DNA of 64,000 nucleotides. Origin: Vreelandella sedimenti (GTDB taxonomy: Bacteria; Pseudomonadota; Gammaproteobacteria; Pseudomonadales; Halomonadaceae). Made by a program: the position numbers and the translations under genes. The stretch lies in contig NZ_JACCGK010000013.1 of the NCBI RefSeq assembly GCF_013416325.1, positions 62,001 to 126,000 of the forward strand, written 5' to 3'. This document shows, in pieces, positions 35,170 to 43,585 of this stretch (positions are counted from its first letter, which is position 1; each line of letters begins with the position of its first letter). Below the pieces are notes generated by a model, which saw nothing but the letters and a program-made list of their open reading frames with translations, searched no databases and was not told the origin of the DNA.

Positions 35170-36282
35170 TTATTCGCCCTCGGCCGGAAACAGCATGCGT
35201 TCTTCCTGAGCAGGTAAGTAGTTTGAACTAAACACCTGATCAGGCGAAGGAATTGACGTGAGGTCGTAAGCATCGGCAACCAGTTGAATCGCCTGAGACA
35301 GACGCTCGTCATCCACTCCGCCCACGCCATTTTCGCGCACTTCGGGAGTGTCGACGACGCCATCCAGAGCGAGTTTTAAGCGCCGAGTCTCCATTTCCAC
35401 ATCGATCAGGCCGTCGCGGTTTTTAACATACTCAATGGCCGCCTCGGGATCGGCAATAGTGTCGCCCAGGGCGCGGTTGAAGGCGCGCAGAAAGCCCTGC
35501 ACGGCTTCCGGATTTTCTTCTGCGAAGGATTCACTGGTGATAATGGCGTTGCCGTACAGGGGCACGCCGTAGTCTGGGAACGGCATAATAGTCAGCTCGT
35601 CCTCACTCATTCCCCGCTCTTCAAGATTGAGTAGGCTGGTGAAGTAGAAGCCGGTGATTGCATCCACATCGCCCCGGGTTAGCAGCGTTTCGCGCAACGT
35701 AGGGTCGACGTTTTGCCACTCCACCGCGTCGGCGTCCAGATTATTAGCCGCGGCAAACACGCCCCAGGCGCGGTAGCCGGTATCGAAGGTGGGGGCGGCG
35801 ATGGTTTTACCGGCTAAATCAGCCGGGCTCTCGATGCCGCGGTCTTTGCGGGCAAACACCGCCGCGGGGGTGCCGTCGTAGACGATATAGACGCCTTGGA
35901 TACCGGGGCCATCGGGGTTTTCGGCGAGAAACTCGACCAGCGCATTAAGATCGCCAAAGCCCATTTCGTAGGCCCCGGATGCCACGCGATTAATCGCGCC
36001 CGCCGAGCCGCTGCCGGAATCAATCTGAACGTCCAACCCTTCTTCAGCGAAGTAGCCTTTCTCAGCGGCCATTAAAAACGGCGCGGAGGGACCTTCAAAA
36101 CGCCAATCCAGCTGAAAACGTATTTGGGTATCGTCGGCGTAACTGATAGCCGGTATTAAAATCAGCCCTGCCGCGCAGCTTGTGAGCAGGCGCGCCATAG
36201 AAAAAACTGGTGTTGCAGTGGGAAAATCTAGTGCTGAAGTAGAAGAACGGCGTATCGAAGTGGAGGTCATCATCGTGAGCAT
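35170..36282 (-). CDS. NMT1/THI5-like ABC transporter substrate-binding protein
   Basis: Periplasmic binding protein of the NMT1/THI5-like fold (nitrate, taurine, sulfonate and thiamin-pyrimidine binders), about 370 aa. The signal-peptide core LLTSCAAGLILIPAISYA lies unusually far in (near 33-50). The mature start QIRFQLDWRFEGPSAPFLMAA in two parts is typical of pyrimidine-precursor or riboflavin-like binders. The start is uncertain: ATGs occur at residues 1, 4, 5 and 29. The AAGGT SD is 9 nt before the residue-4 ATG (36273), which I favour. I saw no TPP riboswitch upstream, so thiamin-precursor uptake is not supported by regulation. A GTATAC operator lies over the start. Confidence 0.85.
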   Translation of the reverse strand: MLTMMTSTSIRRSSTSALDFPTATPVFSMARLLTSCAAGLILIPAISYADDTQIRFQLDWRFEGPSAPFLMAAEKGYFAEEGLDVQIDSGSGSAGAINRVASGAYEMGFGDLNALVEFLAENPDGPGIQGVYIVYDGTPAAVFARKDRGIESPADLAGKTIAAPTFDTGYRAWGVFAAANNLDADAVEWQNVDPTLRETLLTRGDVDAITGFYFTSLLNLEERGMSEDELTIMPFPDYGVPLYGNAIITSESFAEENPEAVQGFLRAFNRALGDTIADPEAAIEYVKNRDGLIDVEMETRRLKLALDGVVDTPEVRENGVGGVDDERLSQAIQLVADAYDLTSIPSPDQVFSSNYLPAQEERMLFPAEGE

Positions 36283-36285
36283 ACC

Positions 36286-36295
36286 TTGTATACAA
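36286..36295. promoter_or_regulatory. TTGTATACAA palindrome before the NMT1/THI5-type operon
   Basis: A perfect 10-bp palindrome of the GTATAC type used by FadR-subfamily GntR regulators, 4 bp upstream of the first possible start codon. Its regulator is not in this operon. Confidence 0.45.
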
Positions 36296-36403
36296 AATAT
36301 GCTTTAGCGTTGCAGCAATATTGCCATTATTGAATTTTTATTTAATTTTCATGCTGTTAGATAGGAAGTTAAGTTCTGACGCCCTCCGCAATATGGCCAA
36401 AAC

Positions 36404-36473
36404 GGTGCATTTGCACCTGGGCAACGCACCAAGTTAAAACATGTTAGACGTTGGTCTAAATTGGCGATATACT
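36404..36473 (+). promoter_or_regulatory. Dyads and -10 box upstream of the BCCT gene
   Basis: GGTGCA-TT-TGCACC (36404-36417) and TTAGAC-GTTG-GTCTAA (36444-36459) are perfect dyads. The second lies just upstream of a TATACT -10 hexamer (36468-36473), where a repressor would block RNA polymerase. The TetR-like shape recalls BetI sites of choline genes, but the bases do not match well. No convincing -35 is present. Bases 36296-36403 show only an AT-rich tract and GCAATATTGC (36315-36324). Confidence 0.45.
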
Positions 36474-36492
36474 ACGTTCAGTTTCCTGTCTT

Positions 36493-36521
36493 GCGCCATT
36501 CCTTGAATGGCGCTTTTTTTT
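36493..36521 (+). terminator. Leader terminator in front of the BCCT gene
   Basis: GCGCCATT (36493-36500) and AATGGCGC (36506-36513) form a perfect 8-bp stem with a 5-nt loop, followed by eight T. No + strand gene precedes it: the nearest upstream gene runs leftward from 36282. It lies about 120 bp before the BCCT start, so it ends either a very short RNA or the leader of that gene. Confidence 0.8.
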
Positions 36522-36640
36522 ACCTGTAATTTCGCCTGCTTCAAACACCAACTTCTAAACGCTCATGCGGCGTTAAACCGCTTAACGGCACGCTTTAATA
36601 GGCTGCTATTTCAGTTCCCTGCTCCCCATAGGTATTTAAC

Positions 36641-38194
36641 ATGTCCCACTCCAGCCCCAACTCTGAGGGCTTCCAGAGGTTTTCGCTCGGCGACCCTATT
36701 GTATTGATATTAAGTATCGGCTTTATCGTCGCCTTTCTCGCACTGTCGCTTTACGACGTAACTCTGGTAGCTGACAGCATCAGCGCTGGTTTCGCCTGGA
36801 CCGCGCTAGTGCTGGGCAGTTACTTTCAACTGCTGCTCCTGCTGACGTTCTTTATCGCCATCGGTTTGGCCATAACTCCAGCCGCTAAAGCCAAAATCGG
36901 CAATTTAGATGCACCAGAAATGAGCACGTTTAAGTGGCTATCGATCATTCTGTGTACGCTGCTGGCAGGCGGTGGCGTATTCTTTGCCGCCGGTGAGCCG
37001 GTATACCACTTTGTGGTAACGCCTCCTGCGTTTGATAGCGAAGCAGGCACCGCTGACGCCGTTTCCGGCGCCTTGGGGCAGTCCTTCATGCACTGGGGCT
37101 TTATGGCTTGGGCGGTACTGGGGTCGCTAACCGCTGTGGTGCTTGCCCATGCACACTATGTGAAAGGCCAGCCGCTTCAGCCCCGAACCCTGCTCTACCC
37201 AGTACTGGGTGAGCGACTAATGCGCGGCCCGCTGGGCAGCACCGTCGATGCCTGCTGCGTAATTGCTTTGGTTGCAGGCACTGTGGGCCCGATCGGTTTT
37301 TTGGCCACCCAGGTCAGCTTCGGCCTGCACGAGCTGTTTGGCTTACCGGAAGGTTATCCCGGCCAGTTGATCATTCTAGCCGTTCTCGGCAGCATCTACG
37401 TGCTCTCTTCCATGAGCGGCGTACACAAAGGCATTCAACTACTTAGTCGCTTTAACGTGCTGCTGGCGCTAGCTATTGGCGCGGTCATTATTGTTTTTGG
37501 CCCCACACTGTTTTTGGTCAATAGCTACGTTTCAGGCATGGGCGCGTATGTCAGCAAATTTTTTACCATGGCGACCATGACCGCAGAGACCGCTCCAGCG
37601 TGGTGGATGCAGTGGTGGACAGTATTCTTCTTTGCCTGGTTTATTGGCTATGCGCCGCTGATGGCGATTTTTGTGGCGCGTATTTCCCGCGGTCGCAGCA
37701 TCCGCGAAATGATCATCGCGGTAGCAATCCTGGCACCCATTGCCACCACCGTGTGGTTTACCCTGCTGGGCGGCTCGGGCATTTATTATCAGCTCACCGG
37801 GGTGATTGATTTAACCGAGGCGCTGAACAACTTCCAGTTTGATGTAGCCACCTTAACCGTTGCCCAAGCACTGCCCGGCGGTACCTGGATGGCACTGGCG
37901 ATCCTGCTTCTGACCACCATTTTCGTTGCCACCACCGGCGACTCAATGAGCTACGCCATTGCGGTAGTAGGGGCGGGGCACGATAACCCCAGCCCGGCCA
38001 TGCGGGCGTTTTGGGGGATCGCCATGGCGCTGATGGCAGCGGTACTGCTGTATATGGGCGCAGGTCAGATTGGCGCACTGCAACAGTTCATTGTTATCAC
38101 CGCGATCCCGGTTTCGTTGATACTGCTGCCGTCACTCTGGAATGGCCCACAGGCAGCCTACGCCATGGCCCGTGAACAGGGTATTATTGACTAG
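36641..38194 (+). CDS. BCCT-family transporter (betaine/choline/carnitine type)
   Basis: Sodium- or proton-coupled carrier of quaternary amines, 517 aa with about twelve helices. The family motif FFAAGEPVYHFVVTPP is near residues 110-125. The conserved helix-8 region MQWWTVFFFAWFIGYAPLMA leads to ARISRGRSIREMI near 346-359. The aromatic box differs from classical BetP (FFAWFIGYAP in place of SWSPFVG), so the ligand may not be glycine betaine. There is no long osmosensing C-terminal tail. It is monocistronic, with a leader that contains an intrinsic terminator. Confidence 0.88.
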   Translation: MSHSSPNSEGFQRFSLGDPIVLILSIGFIVAFLALSLYDVTLVADSISAGFAWTALVLGSYFQLLLLLTFFIAIGLAITPAAKAKIGNLDAPEMSTFKWLSIILCTLLAGGGVFFAAGEPVYHFVVTPPAFDSEAGTADAVSGALGQSFMHWGFMAWAVLGSLTAVVLAHAHYVKGQPLQPRTLLYPVLGERLMRGPLGSTVDACCVIALVAGTVGPIGFLATQVSFGLHELFGLPEGYPGQLIILAVLGSIYVLSSMSGVHKGIQLLSRFNVLLALAIGAVIIVFGPTLFLVNSYVSGMGAYVSKFFTMATMTAETAPAWWMQWWTVFFFAWFIGYAPLMAIFVARISRGRSIREMIIAVAILAPIATTVWFTLLGGSGIYYQLTGVIDLTEALNNFQFDVATLTVAQALPGGTWMALAILLLTTIFVATTGDSMSYAIAVVGAGHDNPSPAMRAFWGIAMALMAAVLLYMGAGQIGALQQFIVITAIPVSLILLPSLWNGPQAAYAMAREQGIID

Positions 38195-38213
38195 TTCGGC
38201 AGCCCTACCAATT

Positions 38214-39035
38214 TTATAACCCTTCCAGCAGGCGCAGAATCATCTGCGGCTGCTGGTTGGCCTGGGCCAACATAGCGATACCTGCCTGCTGCAGGATCTG
38301 GGCGCGAATAAGGTTGGAGACTTCCTTAGCGTAGTCGGCATCCTGAATACGCGACCGGGCAGCGGAGGTGTTAACAATGCTGTTATTTAGGCCATCAATG
38401 ACGCTCTCAAAGCGATTCTGAACTGCGCCCAAATAGCTGCGATGGCGATCTAACCGCTTGATCGCCTCATCCATAATATCTATTGGTTTTTCCGACCCGG
38501 TACCATCATCCAGTACGCTCAGGTTCTCCAGCCCCAACGCCTGTAAATTCATGGACTCAAAACGCACCCCAATGCTATTGCCATCGTTAGCACCGACCTG
38601 GATATTTAGCGATTTTGACTCATCAATCAGCCCAATACCGTTGAATTTACTCTGCACCGCAACACGGTCAATTTCTTCCAAGCGTTGATCAATCTCGGCT
38701 TGGATAGAGACAAGGTCATTAGAGGAGTTAGTGCCGTTAGCTGCTCGAACACTCAGCTCACGGATGCGCTGCAGGTTGTCGTTAATCTGATTGAGCGAGC
38801 CTTCCGCCGTCTGCACCATTGAAATGCCATCATTGGTGTTGCGGATCGCCTGGGTCATGCCTTTGATTTGCGCCGTCATACGATTGGCAATCGCCTGACC
38901 AGCAGGGTCATCCTTGGCACTATTGATGCGCAACCCGGAAGAGATGCGCTGCATTGCAGTCTGCATGGCCTGCTGACTGCCGCGCAGATTGTTCTGCACG
39001 GTTAGCGACATCACATTGGTATTTAGGCTGAGCAA
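38214..39035 (-). CDS. fliC: Flagellin
   Basis: Filament subunit exported by the flagellar type III system, 273 aa. The conserved D0/D1 N-terminus (NTNVMSLTVQNNL, then QRISSGLRINSAKDDPAGQAIA) and C-terminus (NLIRAQILQQAGIAMLAQANQ, LLEGL in parts) are present, with a short central region, so this is a compact flagellin. The start is a TTG (39033-39035). GGGAGG lies 6 nt before it, and the first ATG would remove the conserved NTNV segment. It has its own sigma-28-type promoter and no other flagellar structural gene beside it; it converges with the BCCT gene. Confidence 0.93.
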   Translation of the reverse strand: MLSLNTNVMSLTVQNNLRGSQQAMQTAMQRISSGLRINSAKDDPAGQAIANRMTAQIKGMTQAIRNTNDGISMVQTAEGSLNQINDNLQRIRELSVRAANGTNSSNDLVSIQAEIDQRLEEIDRVAVQSKFNGIGLIDESKSLNIQVGANDGNSIGVRFESMNLQALGLENLSVLDDGTGSEKPIDIMDEAIKRLDRHRSYLGAVQNRFESVIDGLNNSIVNTSAARSRIQDADYAKEVSNLIRAQILQQAGIAMLAQANQQPQMILRLLEGL

Positions 39036-39087
39036 CGCACGCCTCCCGGGAAGTTAGCGCGCCCGATTGATGGCGGCTACAACGTTA

Positions 39088-39114
39088 CTATCGGCCTAAA
39101 CACAAAAATCATGA
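39088..39114 (-). promoter_or_regulatory. Sigma-28 promoter of the flagellin gene
   Basis: On the minus strand GCCGATAG (39095-39088) matches the FliA -10 GCCGATAA at 7 of 8. The -35 region 11 nt upstream (TCATGATT, 39114-39107) is weaker, 5 of 8. It overlaps the stop of folK. Confidence 0.65.
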
Positions 39115-39555
39115 ACACTTTTGAGGCTCAAGACTGCGACCACTACTCGCCAGCACTTCATCAACGGGCTTTTTCACATAGTCGTGCAGGTAGTAACCGT
39201 CATCGACCACCTCTCCATCCCAAGCCACAATGTCTAGATCCATAGTACGTGGCCCCGATTTAATCGCTCCCCGAACACGGCCCAGACGATCTTCCACCCC
39301 TTTGAGGTAAGCACGAAACGCTTCACGCTCAAGCGGTGTACACACCAACAGCGCGGCGTTTAGGAAGTCGGGTTGCTGCTGGTACCCCACCGGCCGGGTG
39401 CGAATCGTTTTGGAACGGGCCAACAGATTGCACTCACGGCTAATGATATCGACCGCCTGAGCCACATAGTGGTCAGGGTCGATGTTAGAACCTAAAGAGA
39501 TCAAGCACTCATGGAGCGCTTCAGATTGTTTGGTAGACAACGTCGTTGGTGGCAT
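39109..39555 (-). CDS. folK: HPPK-type pterin pyrophosphokinase (FolK family)
   Basis: 6-hydroxymethyl-7,8-dihydropterin pyrophosphokinase family, 148 aa, slightly shorter than typical FolK (about 160). Motifs are ISLGSNIDPDHYV at the start, RTRPVGYQQQPDFLNAALLV near 51-70, and the signature GPRTMDLDIV near 108-117. It stands divergent from folM and away from folB/folP, so it may be a second FolK serving monapterin or an alternative pterin route; that is inference. SD AGGA is 7 nt before the ATG. Confidence 0.85.
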   Translation of the reverse strand: MPPTTLSTKQSEALHECLISLGSNIDPDHYVAQAVDIISRECNLLARSKTIRTRPVGYQQQPDFLNAALLVCTPLEREAFRAYLKGVEDRLGRVRGAIKSGPRTMDLDIVAWDGEVVDDGYYLHDYVKKPVDEVLASSGRSLEPQKCS

Positions 39556-39722
39556 AGCGACATCCTGTTAAAAGTGACGTCTTCTTGAACGGCCCTGTAA
39601 GCAGGACTCATCTATCAATACCTCTAAGCACACACCACGTGCAAGCTGTGTATAAGTTATTGACAAACGCTACACTCACGCAGAAAGTCTTCCTATACCA
39701 AGAAAACAGTAGGGGACGCCTT

Positions 39723-40469
39723 ATGCACCATCAAGCTGCTCTGGTAACCGGCGGAGCTACCCGCCTGGGTCGATTCTTCTCCGAAGCGTTGGCTGATGCC
39801 GGTTTTGATATTGCTCTACACGTTAATCGCTCCCGCGAAGAGGCCGAGGAGGTCGCCAGCAGTATCCGCGCTAAAGGGCGGGAGTGCGAAATATTTTCCT
39901 GCGATTTTTTAAACGATGACTTAAATGACTTACTCCGGTCGGCCAAGCAGCGCTTCCCAGGGCTTAATTTGCTGCTGAACAGCGCCTCTGCCTATGCACC
40001 AGCGCCGATCGCGGCGACCGAGCTAGCGATGCTGGAGGCACAGTTCAGGGTTAATATGTTTACCCCGCTACTGCTCACCCGTCACTTTGCCGAAACCGTT
40101 CAAGAGGGCCAGGTGATCAATATCATCGATAATAAGGTGGCCTATCACCAGTATCCCTATGCAGCCTATTTGCTGTCGAAAAAGAGCCTAGCGGAGATGA
40201 CTCGTATGGCGGCTCTGGAGTTTGCACCGCGTATTCGCATTAACGGCATCGCCCCCGGCGTGGTACTGCCTGCTTCCCTGCGCACTAGCAACTATATTGA
40301 GTGGCGTATTGAAGGCATTCCACTCAAGCGCCAGGGCCATCCTGGCCACCTTGTACAAGCTTTACACTATTTATTGGAAAACTCCTTTGTGGCAGGGCAG
40401 ATTCTGTTTGTCGATGGCGGGGAGTCAATCAATCTGGAGGGTCGGCACTCAGAAAACTATGCCCATTAA
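39723..40469 (+). CDS. folM: FolM-like dihydromonapterin reductase (SDR)
   Basis: NADPH-dependent short-chain reductase of the pteridine reductase/FolM group, 248 aa. It makes tetrahydromonapterin or tetrahydrofolate from the dihydro form. TGGATRLGRF near 9-18 carries the TGxxxRxG variant of pteridine reductases. LLLNSASAYAPAP replaces the usual NNAG, and the YLLSK catalytic motif is near 149-153. The C-terminus GQILFVDGGESINL is typical. The frame opens at 39585, but AGGGGA stands about 6 nt before the ATG at 39723. It shares a promoter region with the divergent folK. Confidence 0.87.
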   Translation: MHHQAALVTGGATRLGRFFSEALADAGFDIALHVNRSREEAEEVASSIRAKGRECEIFSCDFLNDDLNDLLRSAKQRFPGLNLLLNSASAYAPAPIAATELAMLEAQFRVNMFTPLLLTRHFAETVQEGQVINIIDNKVAYHQYPYAAYLLSKKSLAEMTRMAALEFAPRIRINGIAPGVVLPASLRTSNYIEWRIEGIPLKRQGHPGHLVQALHYLLENSFVAGQILFVDGGESINLEGRHSENYAH

Positions 40470-40498
40470 ACATTAAATAAAAATACAGCCCATAAAAC

Positions 40499-40530
40499 GC
40501 AACGAGGCCGCCCGAAGGCGGCCTCGTTGC
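40499..40530. terminator. Bidirectional terminator between folM and the mscS-type gene
   Basis: A perfect 14-bp stem, GCAACGAGGCCGCC (40499-40512) with GGCGGCCTCGTTGC (40517-40530), closes a CGAA loop, which is TTCG on the minus strand. GTTTTATG follows on the minus strand, so it mainly serves the channel gene. Confidence 0.75.
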
Positions 40531-40566
40531 AGCGATTGACAACAATCACTTCACGATAACGACAGT

Positions 40567-42978
40567 TTAAGTTTCATCGACGTCATCATGATCAGGCTTT
40601 TCGTGTTCAAAAGTATCAGAGTTTGTTTTACTACCGCGTGGGTCAAACCTGTCATCCGATGTAATATCACCCGACTTAGGCTGCCCTGCCGGGCTACCAT
40701 CGATCGTAAAGGCTTGCTGCATAACACGCAGGTTTGCGGGGGGCGCAGAACCAGTCTTATCTTGTCCAAAGTAGAGCGTGGTGTGCGGGAAGGGTATTTC
40801 AATACCTGCTTCATCAAAGCGCAGCTTCACTAGACGGTTGTAAGCTCGACCCACGGCCCACTGATCTCCCGGCGTGGTCTTAATCACCACACGGATGTTC
40901 ACAGAGCTATCCGCCAGCGCGATAACGCCCGCCACGGTTAGATCGGCCAACAGTTTATGACTATGCTCTTCACTGACCTTCAGGTCTTCAAAAGCCAATT
41001 GAAGCTGTGCAATGGCATCATCAATGCTCTCACGATAGGCAATACCATACTCCCCTACATGATTACCAAACTCGCGCATGTAGTTAGATACGGTGTCCAC
41101 GCTGGAGAACGGCACGATGTGATAAGTACCGGACAGATCGCGAATCCCCACAGAGCGTATACTGAGCCGTTCGGCGGTGCCCGTCACGCCGCCTACTGTC
41201 ACCACGTCACCGGTGTTCATGGCATTTTCAACCTGGATAAACACCCCGGTAATAACGTCCTGCACCAGTTTCTGGGCGCCAAAACCAATCGCTAAACCAA
41301 GCACACCGGCACCGGCAATCAGCGGGCCGATATTAATGCCAATTTCCGACAGCACGATCATGCCGGTAATCGTCACCATAGCGATTGCCAGGGCATTACG
41401 AAACAGGCTGAGCAGGGTTTTTGCCCGCGCCGAGGGTTCACCATAGCCGGTTTCCGGATTGAGCTTATGCTCGATCAGGCTTGCCAGGCCCAGCCACACG
41501 GCGAGCGCCACGATCAAAATTACCGCAACACTGGTCAGATTGCCGACCAGCACGGCGCCACCTTCAGAGGCATACCAGGCAGCTAGGTCAAAGGCGCCCC
41601 AAGCGTTCAGCACCATCATGATGACCACAATCAGAATGATCGTACGCAGCACGCGAAGCGCATTGGGCACGTAGCTGTTCAAGCGCTTTTCAAGTAGCGG
41701 TAGTTTGCGCCGCAGATCGTCCGACAGGGTAATCCGACGACCAATGGTCTGGGTAAGAAGCGAGGAGACCAATAACCCCACAACAATGGCAGCAAGGGAC
41801 TTCAGAGTGGCAAACATCACAAACGGAAGCGCATCGCCGGGGCGCGTTAACGTCAGCACAAATACGATCAAGAAATAGAGCAGCGCGAACAGATGCCAGG
41901 TACGGGCAAATAGCTGCAGCGAGACGCGGCTGGCAGTCAGCGTTGATTTTGCCGCCATCTCATTCAGGTTATCTCGCAGACGGGCGCGGTTTCTTAGCAC
42001 CACGACCACTGCGTAGATAAACGCCAACAGCATAATCAGCGTGCCGACCGCTTGCCCCAGTGAGGCCGCCACGTAGAAGTTAACCAGCGGCACTACCACC
42101 ATCAAACCGTAACCGACCATGCCGATCAAACGGGCTAGCCAGCGATTCCAGTAGGAGGCCTCCTGGGCAGAAATAGGCAGTAGCCGTAGCCCTTCGTAGC
42201 GCGAAGAGAACAGCATCCGCACACCGGCTTTGAGCAGTTCAATAATCAAGAACGCATTTAAAAACAGCGAGGCGCGGGTCGAAAGCTCCCCGGCTTCACC
42301 AATCGCAAAGGTGGCCAGCAGATTACCGCCCACATAGGCCAAGCCCACAAGCAGCACATCGATGACCGCCGCAATCGCCACGCAGAAAACCAAACGTAAA
42401 ACGGGGGTTAAATTTTTGCCATTCAGCGACCAGCCGCTGATTTTGGTAAACAGCGGCTTAGCTAACCGTCGAACAATCATAAACAGCGCAAAGGTGGCGA
42501 CAATCACCATGCCCAGATTAATCGCCGCACTGGTGAACGCGGTCATATCAAAGACACTGTCGGCCTCTTGGCCAGAAAATAGACCGCCGACAATGCCTAC
42601 CACTTGCTCGAATTGGCCACCCACATCGCTTACCACTCGACTGGTGAGCTCAGCTAGCTGGCGCGGCAGCGAGACATCCTCAGGCGCTATTTCACTGCCT
42701 TGAGCGGCCGCTTCCGGGGAGAGTTCAGTAGCAACGCCGTCAGGCAGTGCTGAGGCTTGATTGCGCAACATCTCAATCAACTCTTGTCGCGACTGCTCAT
42801 CCTCTAGCAGGTTTGCCAGTGCCTCGTAGGACGTAGGCGCCGCTTCTTCAGAGGATGCTGCACCATCTGTGCTGGCCGACTCACTTGGCGCATTCTGCGC
42901 CATTGCTGGCGTGGCTATTAAGGCAATCATTGCCAATAGCCAGACACCTAGCCAGGGTAATAAACGAAGTGGCTTCAC
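40567..42978 (-). CDS. Large MscS-family mechanosensitive channel, YbiO-like
   Basis: Inner-membrane channel that opens on hypo-osmotic shock, 803 aa. The signal peptide is at 1-27 (ATPAMAQ). An acidic Ser/Ala-rich periplasmic segment follows to about 130, then roughly ten membrane helices. The MscS pore helix GPLIAGAGVLGLAIGFGAQK lies near 548-567. LVQDVITGVFIQVENAMNTGD and SVGIRDLSGTYHIVPFSSV (in parts) form the start of the beta domain, with an alpha/beta domain and a hydrophilic tail after. Length and layout resemble E. coli YbiO. This fits an organism exposed to changing salinity. Confidence 0.88.
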   Translation of the reverse strand: MKPLRLLPWLGVWLLAMIALIATPAMAQNAPSESASTDGAASSEEAAPTSYEALANLLEDEQSRQELIEMLRNQASALPDGVATELSPEAAAQGSEIAPEDVSLPRQLAELTSRVVSDVGGQFEQVVGIVGGLFSGQEADSVFDMTAFTSAAINLGMVIVATFALFMIVRRLAKPLFTKISGWSLNGKNLTPVLRLVFCVAIAAVIDVLLVGLAYVGGNLLATFAIGEAGELSTRASLFLNAFLIIELLKAGVRMLFSSRYEGLRLLPISAQEASYWNRWLARLIGMVGYGLMVVVPLVNFYVAASLGQAVGTLIMLLAFIYAVVVVLRNRARLRDNLNEMAAKSTLTASRVSLQLFARTWHLFALLYFLIVFVLTLTRPGDALPFVMFATLKSLAAIVVGLLVSSLLTQTIGRRITLSDDLRRKLPLLEKRLNSYVPNALRVLRTIILIVVIMMVLNAWGAFDLAAWYASEGGAVLVGNLTSVAVILIVALAVWLGLASLIEHKLNPETGYGEPSARAKTLLSLFRNALAIAMVTITGMIVLSEIGINIGPLIAGAGVLGLAIGFGAQKLVQDVITGVFIQVENAMNTGDVVTVGGVTGTAERLSIRSVGIRDLSGTYHIVPFSSVDTVSNYMREFGNHVGEYGIAYRESIDDAIAQLQLAFEDLKVSEEHSHKLLADLTVAGVIALADSSVNIRVVIKTTPGDQWAVGRAYNRLVKLRFDEAGIEIPFPHTTLYFGQDKTGSAPPANLRVMQQAFTIDGSPAGQPKSGDITSDDRFDPRGSKTNSDTFEHEKPDHDDVDET

Positions 42979-43136
42979 ACCTAAACCTCCTTTTGGGTGA
43001 GTGTTCTGTTCAATCTAACGGCTGCCTGGTTTTACGCAAGCCAATAATAGGCAGCCCAAGTTGCTTACACTCTACACTGCCAACACCGCTTGTGAAAAAG
43101 TTGTACAGGGTAACATGACTTGATTCATAAGGCGTT

Positions 43137-43568
43137 TCACTGGCACAGCGGTAATAGCCACTGCTGTGCCAGCAGTAACACCACTGCGTAACGCGCACCT
43201 TTAGCGACCACAATCCACGCTAGCGCCCGCCACCAGGGCAGCCGAAAAACGCCGGCCAGTACAGTAAGGGGGTCACCAATAATCGGTGCCCAGGAAATCA
43301 GCAGGCTTAGCTCACCAAAGCGATGATACCAGCGCTCCGCTCGGGCTAAGCCGCGGGGCGAGGCCGGAAACCAGCGGCGCTCTTGAAACTGACGCGCATA
43401 GCGGCCCATCGCCACGTTGATCATGCTGCCGAGGGTGTTACCCGCCGTGGCCACCAACCACAGTGCTAACGTCGGCTCGCCGAGACACCACAGCCGCGCT
43501 AGCCACACTTCCGACCCGCCGGGAAGAAGCGTGGCGCTGACCAGGGCGACAAAAAACAGGCTTAGCAT
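43137..43568 (-). CDS. YqaA-family (DedA/SNARE-associated) membrane protein
   Basis: Small inner-membrane protein, 143 aa, with about four hydrophobic segments. LPGGSEVWLARL at 16-27, ATAGNTLGSMINVAMGRYA near 40-58, the FGELSLLISWAPIIGDPLTVLAG re-entrant-loop region (in parts, near 84-106) and LPWWRALAWIVVAKGARY are YqaA/DedA hallmarks. The function of YqaA is not established; some DedA proteins move undecaprenyl phosphate or lipids. It lies 17 bp after the IclR gene on the same strand. Confidence 0.82.
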   Translation of the reverse strand: MLSLFFVALVSATLLPGGSEVWLARLWCLGEPTLALWLVATAGNTLGSMINVAMGRYARQFQERRWFPASPRGLARAERWYHRFGELSLLISWAPIIGDPLTVLAGVFRLPWWRALAWIVVAKGARYAVVLLLAQQWLLPLCQ

Positions 43569-43585
43569 AGACTCAGTGAGCCACG

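Noticed and set aside
36394-36409. A GG-N10-GC sigma-54-like match (TGGCCA..GTGCA) before the BCCT gene
   Set aside because: The -24 part has two mismatches and the -12 part one, and the -12 falls within a separate perfect dyad. It is much weaker than the three promoters reported.
36283-36640. Search for a TPP riboswitch near the NMT1/THI5-type transporter
   Set aside because: No CTGAGA core or the conserved TPP-box sequence is present on either strand, so a thiamin link is not claimed.
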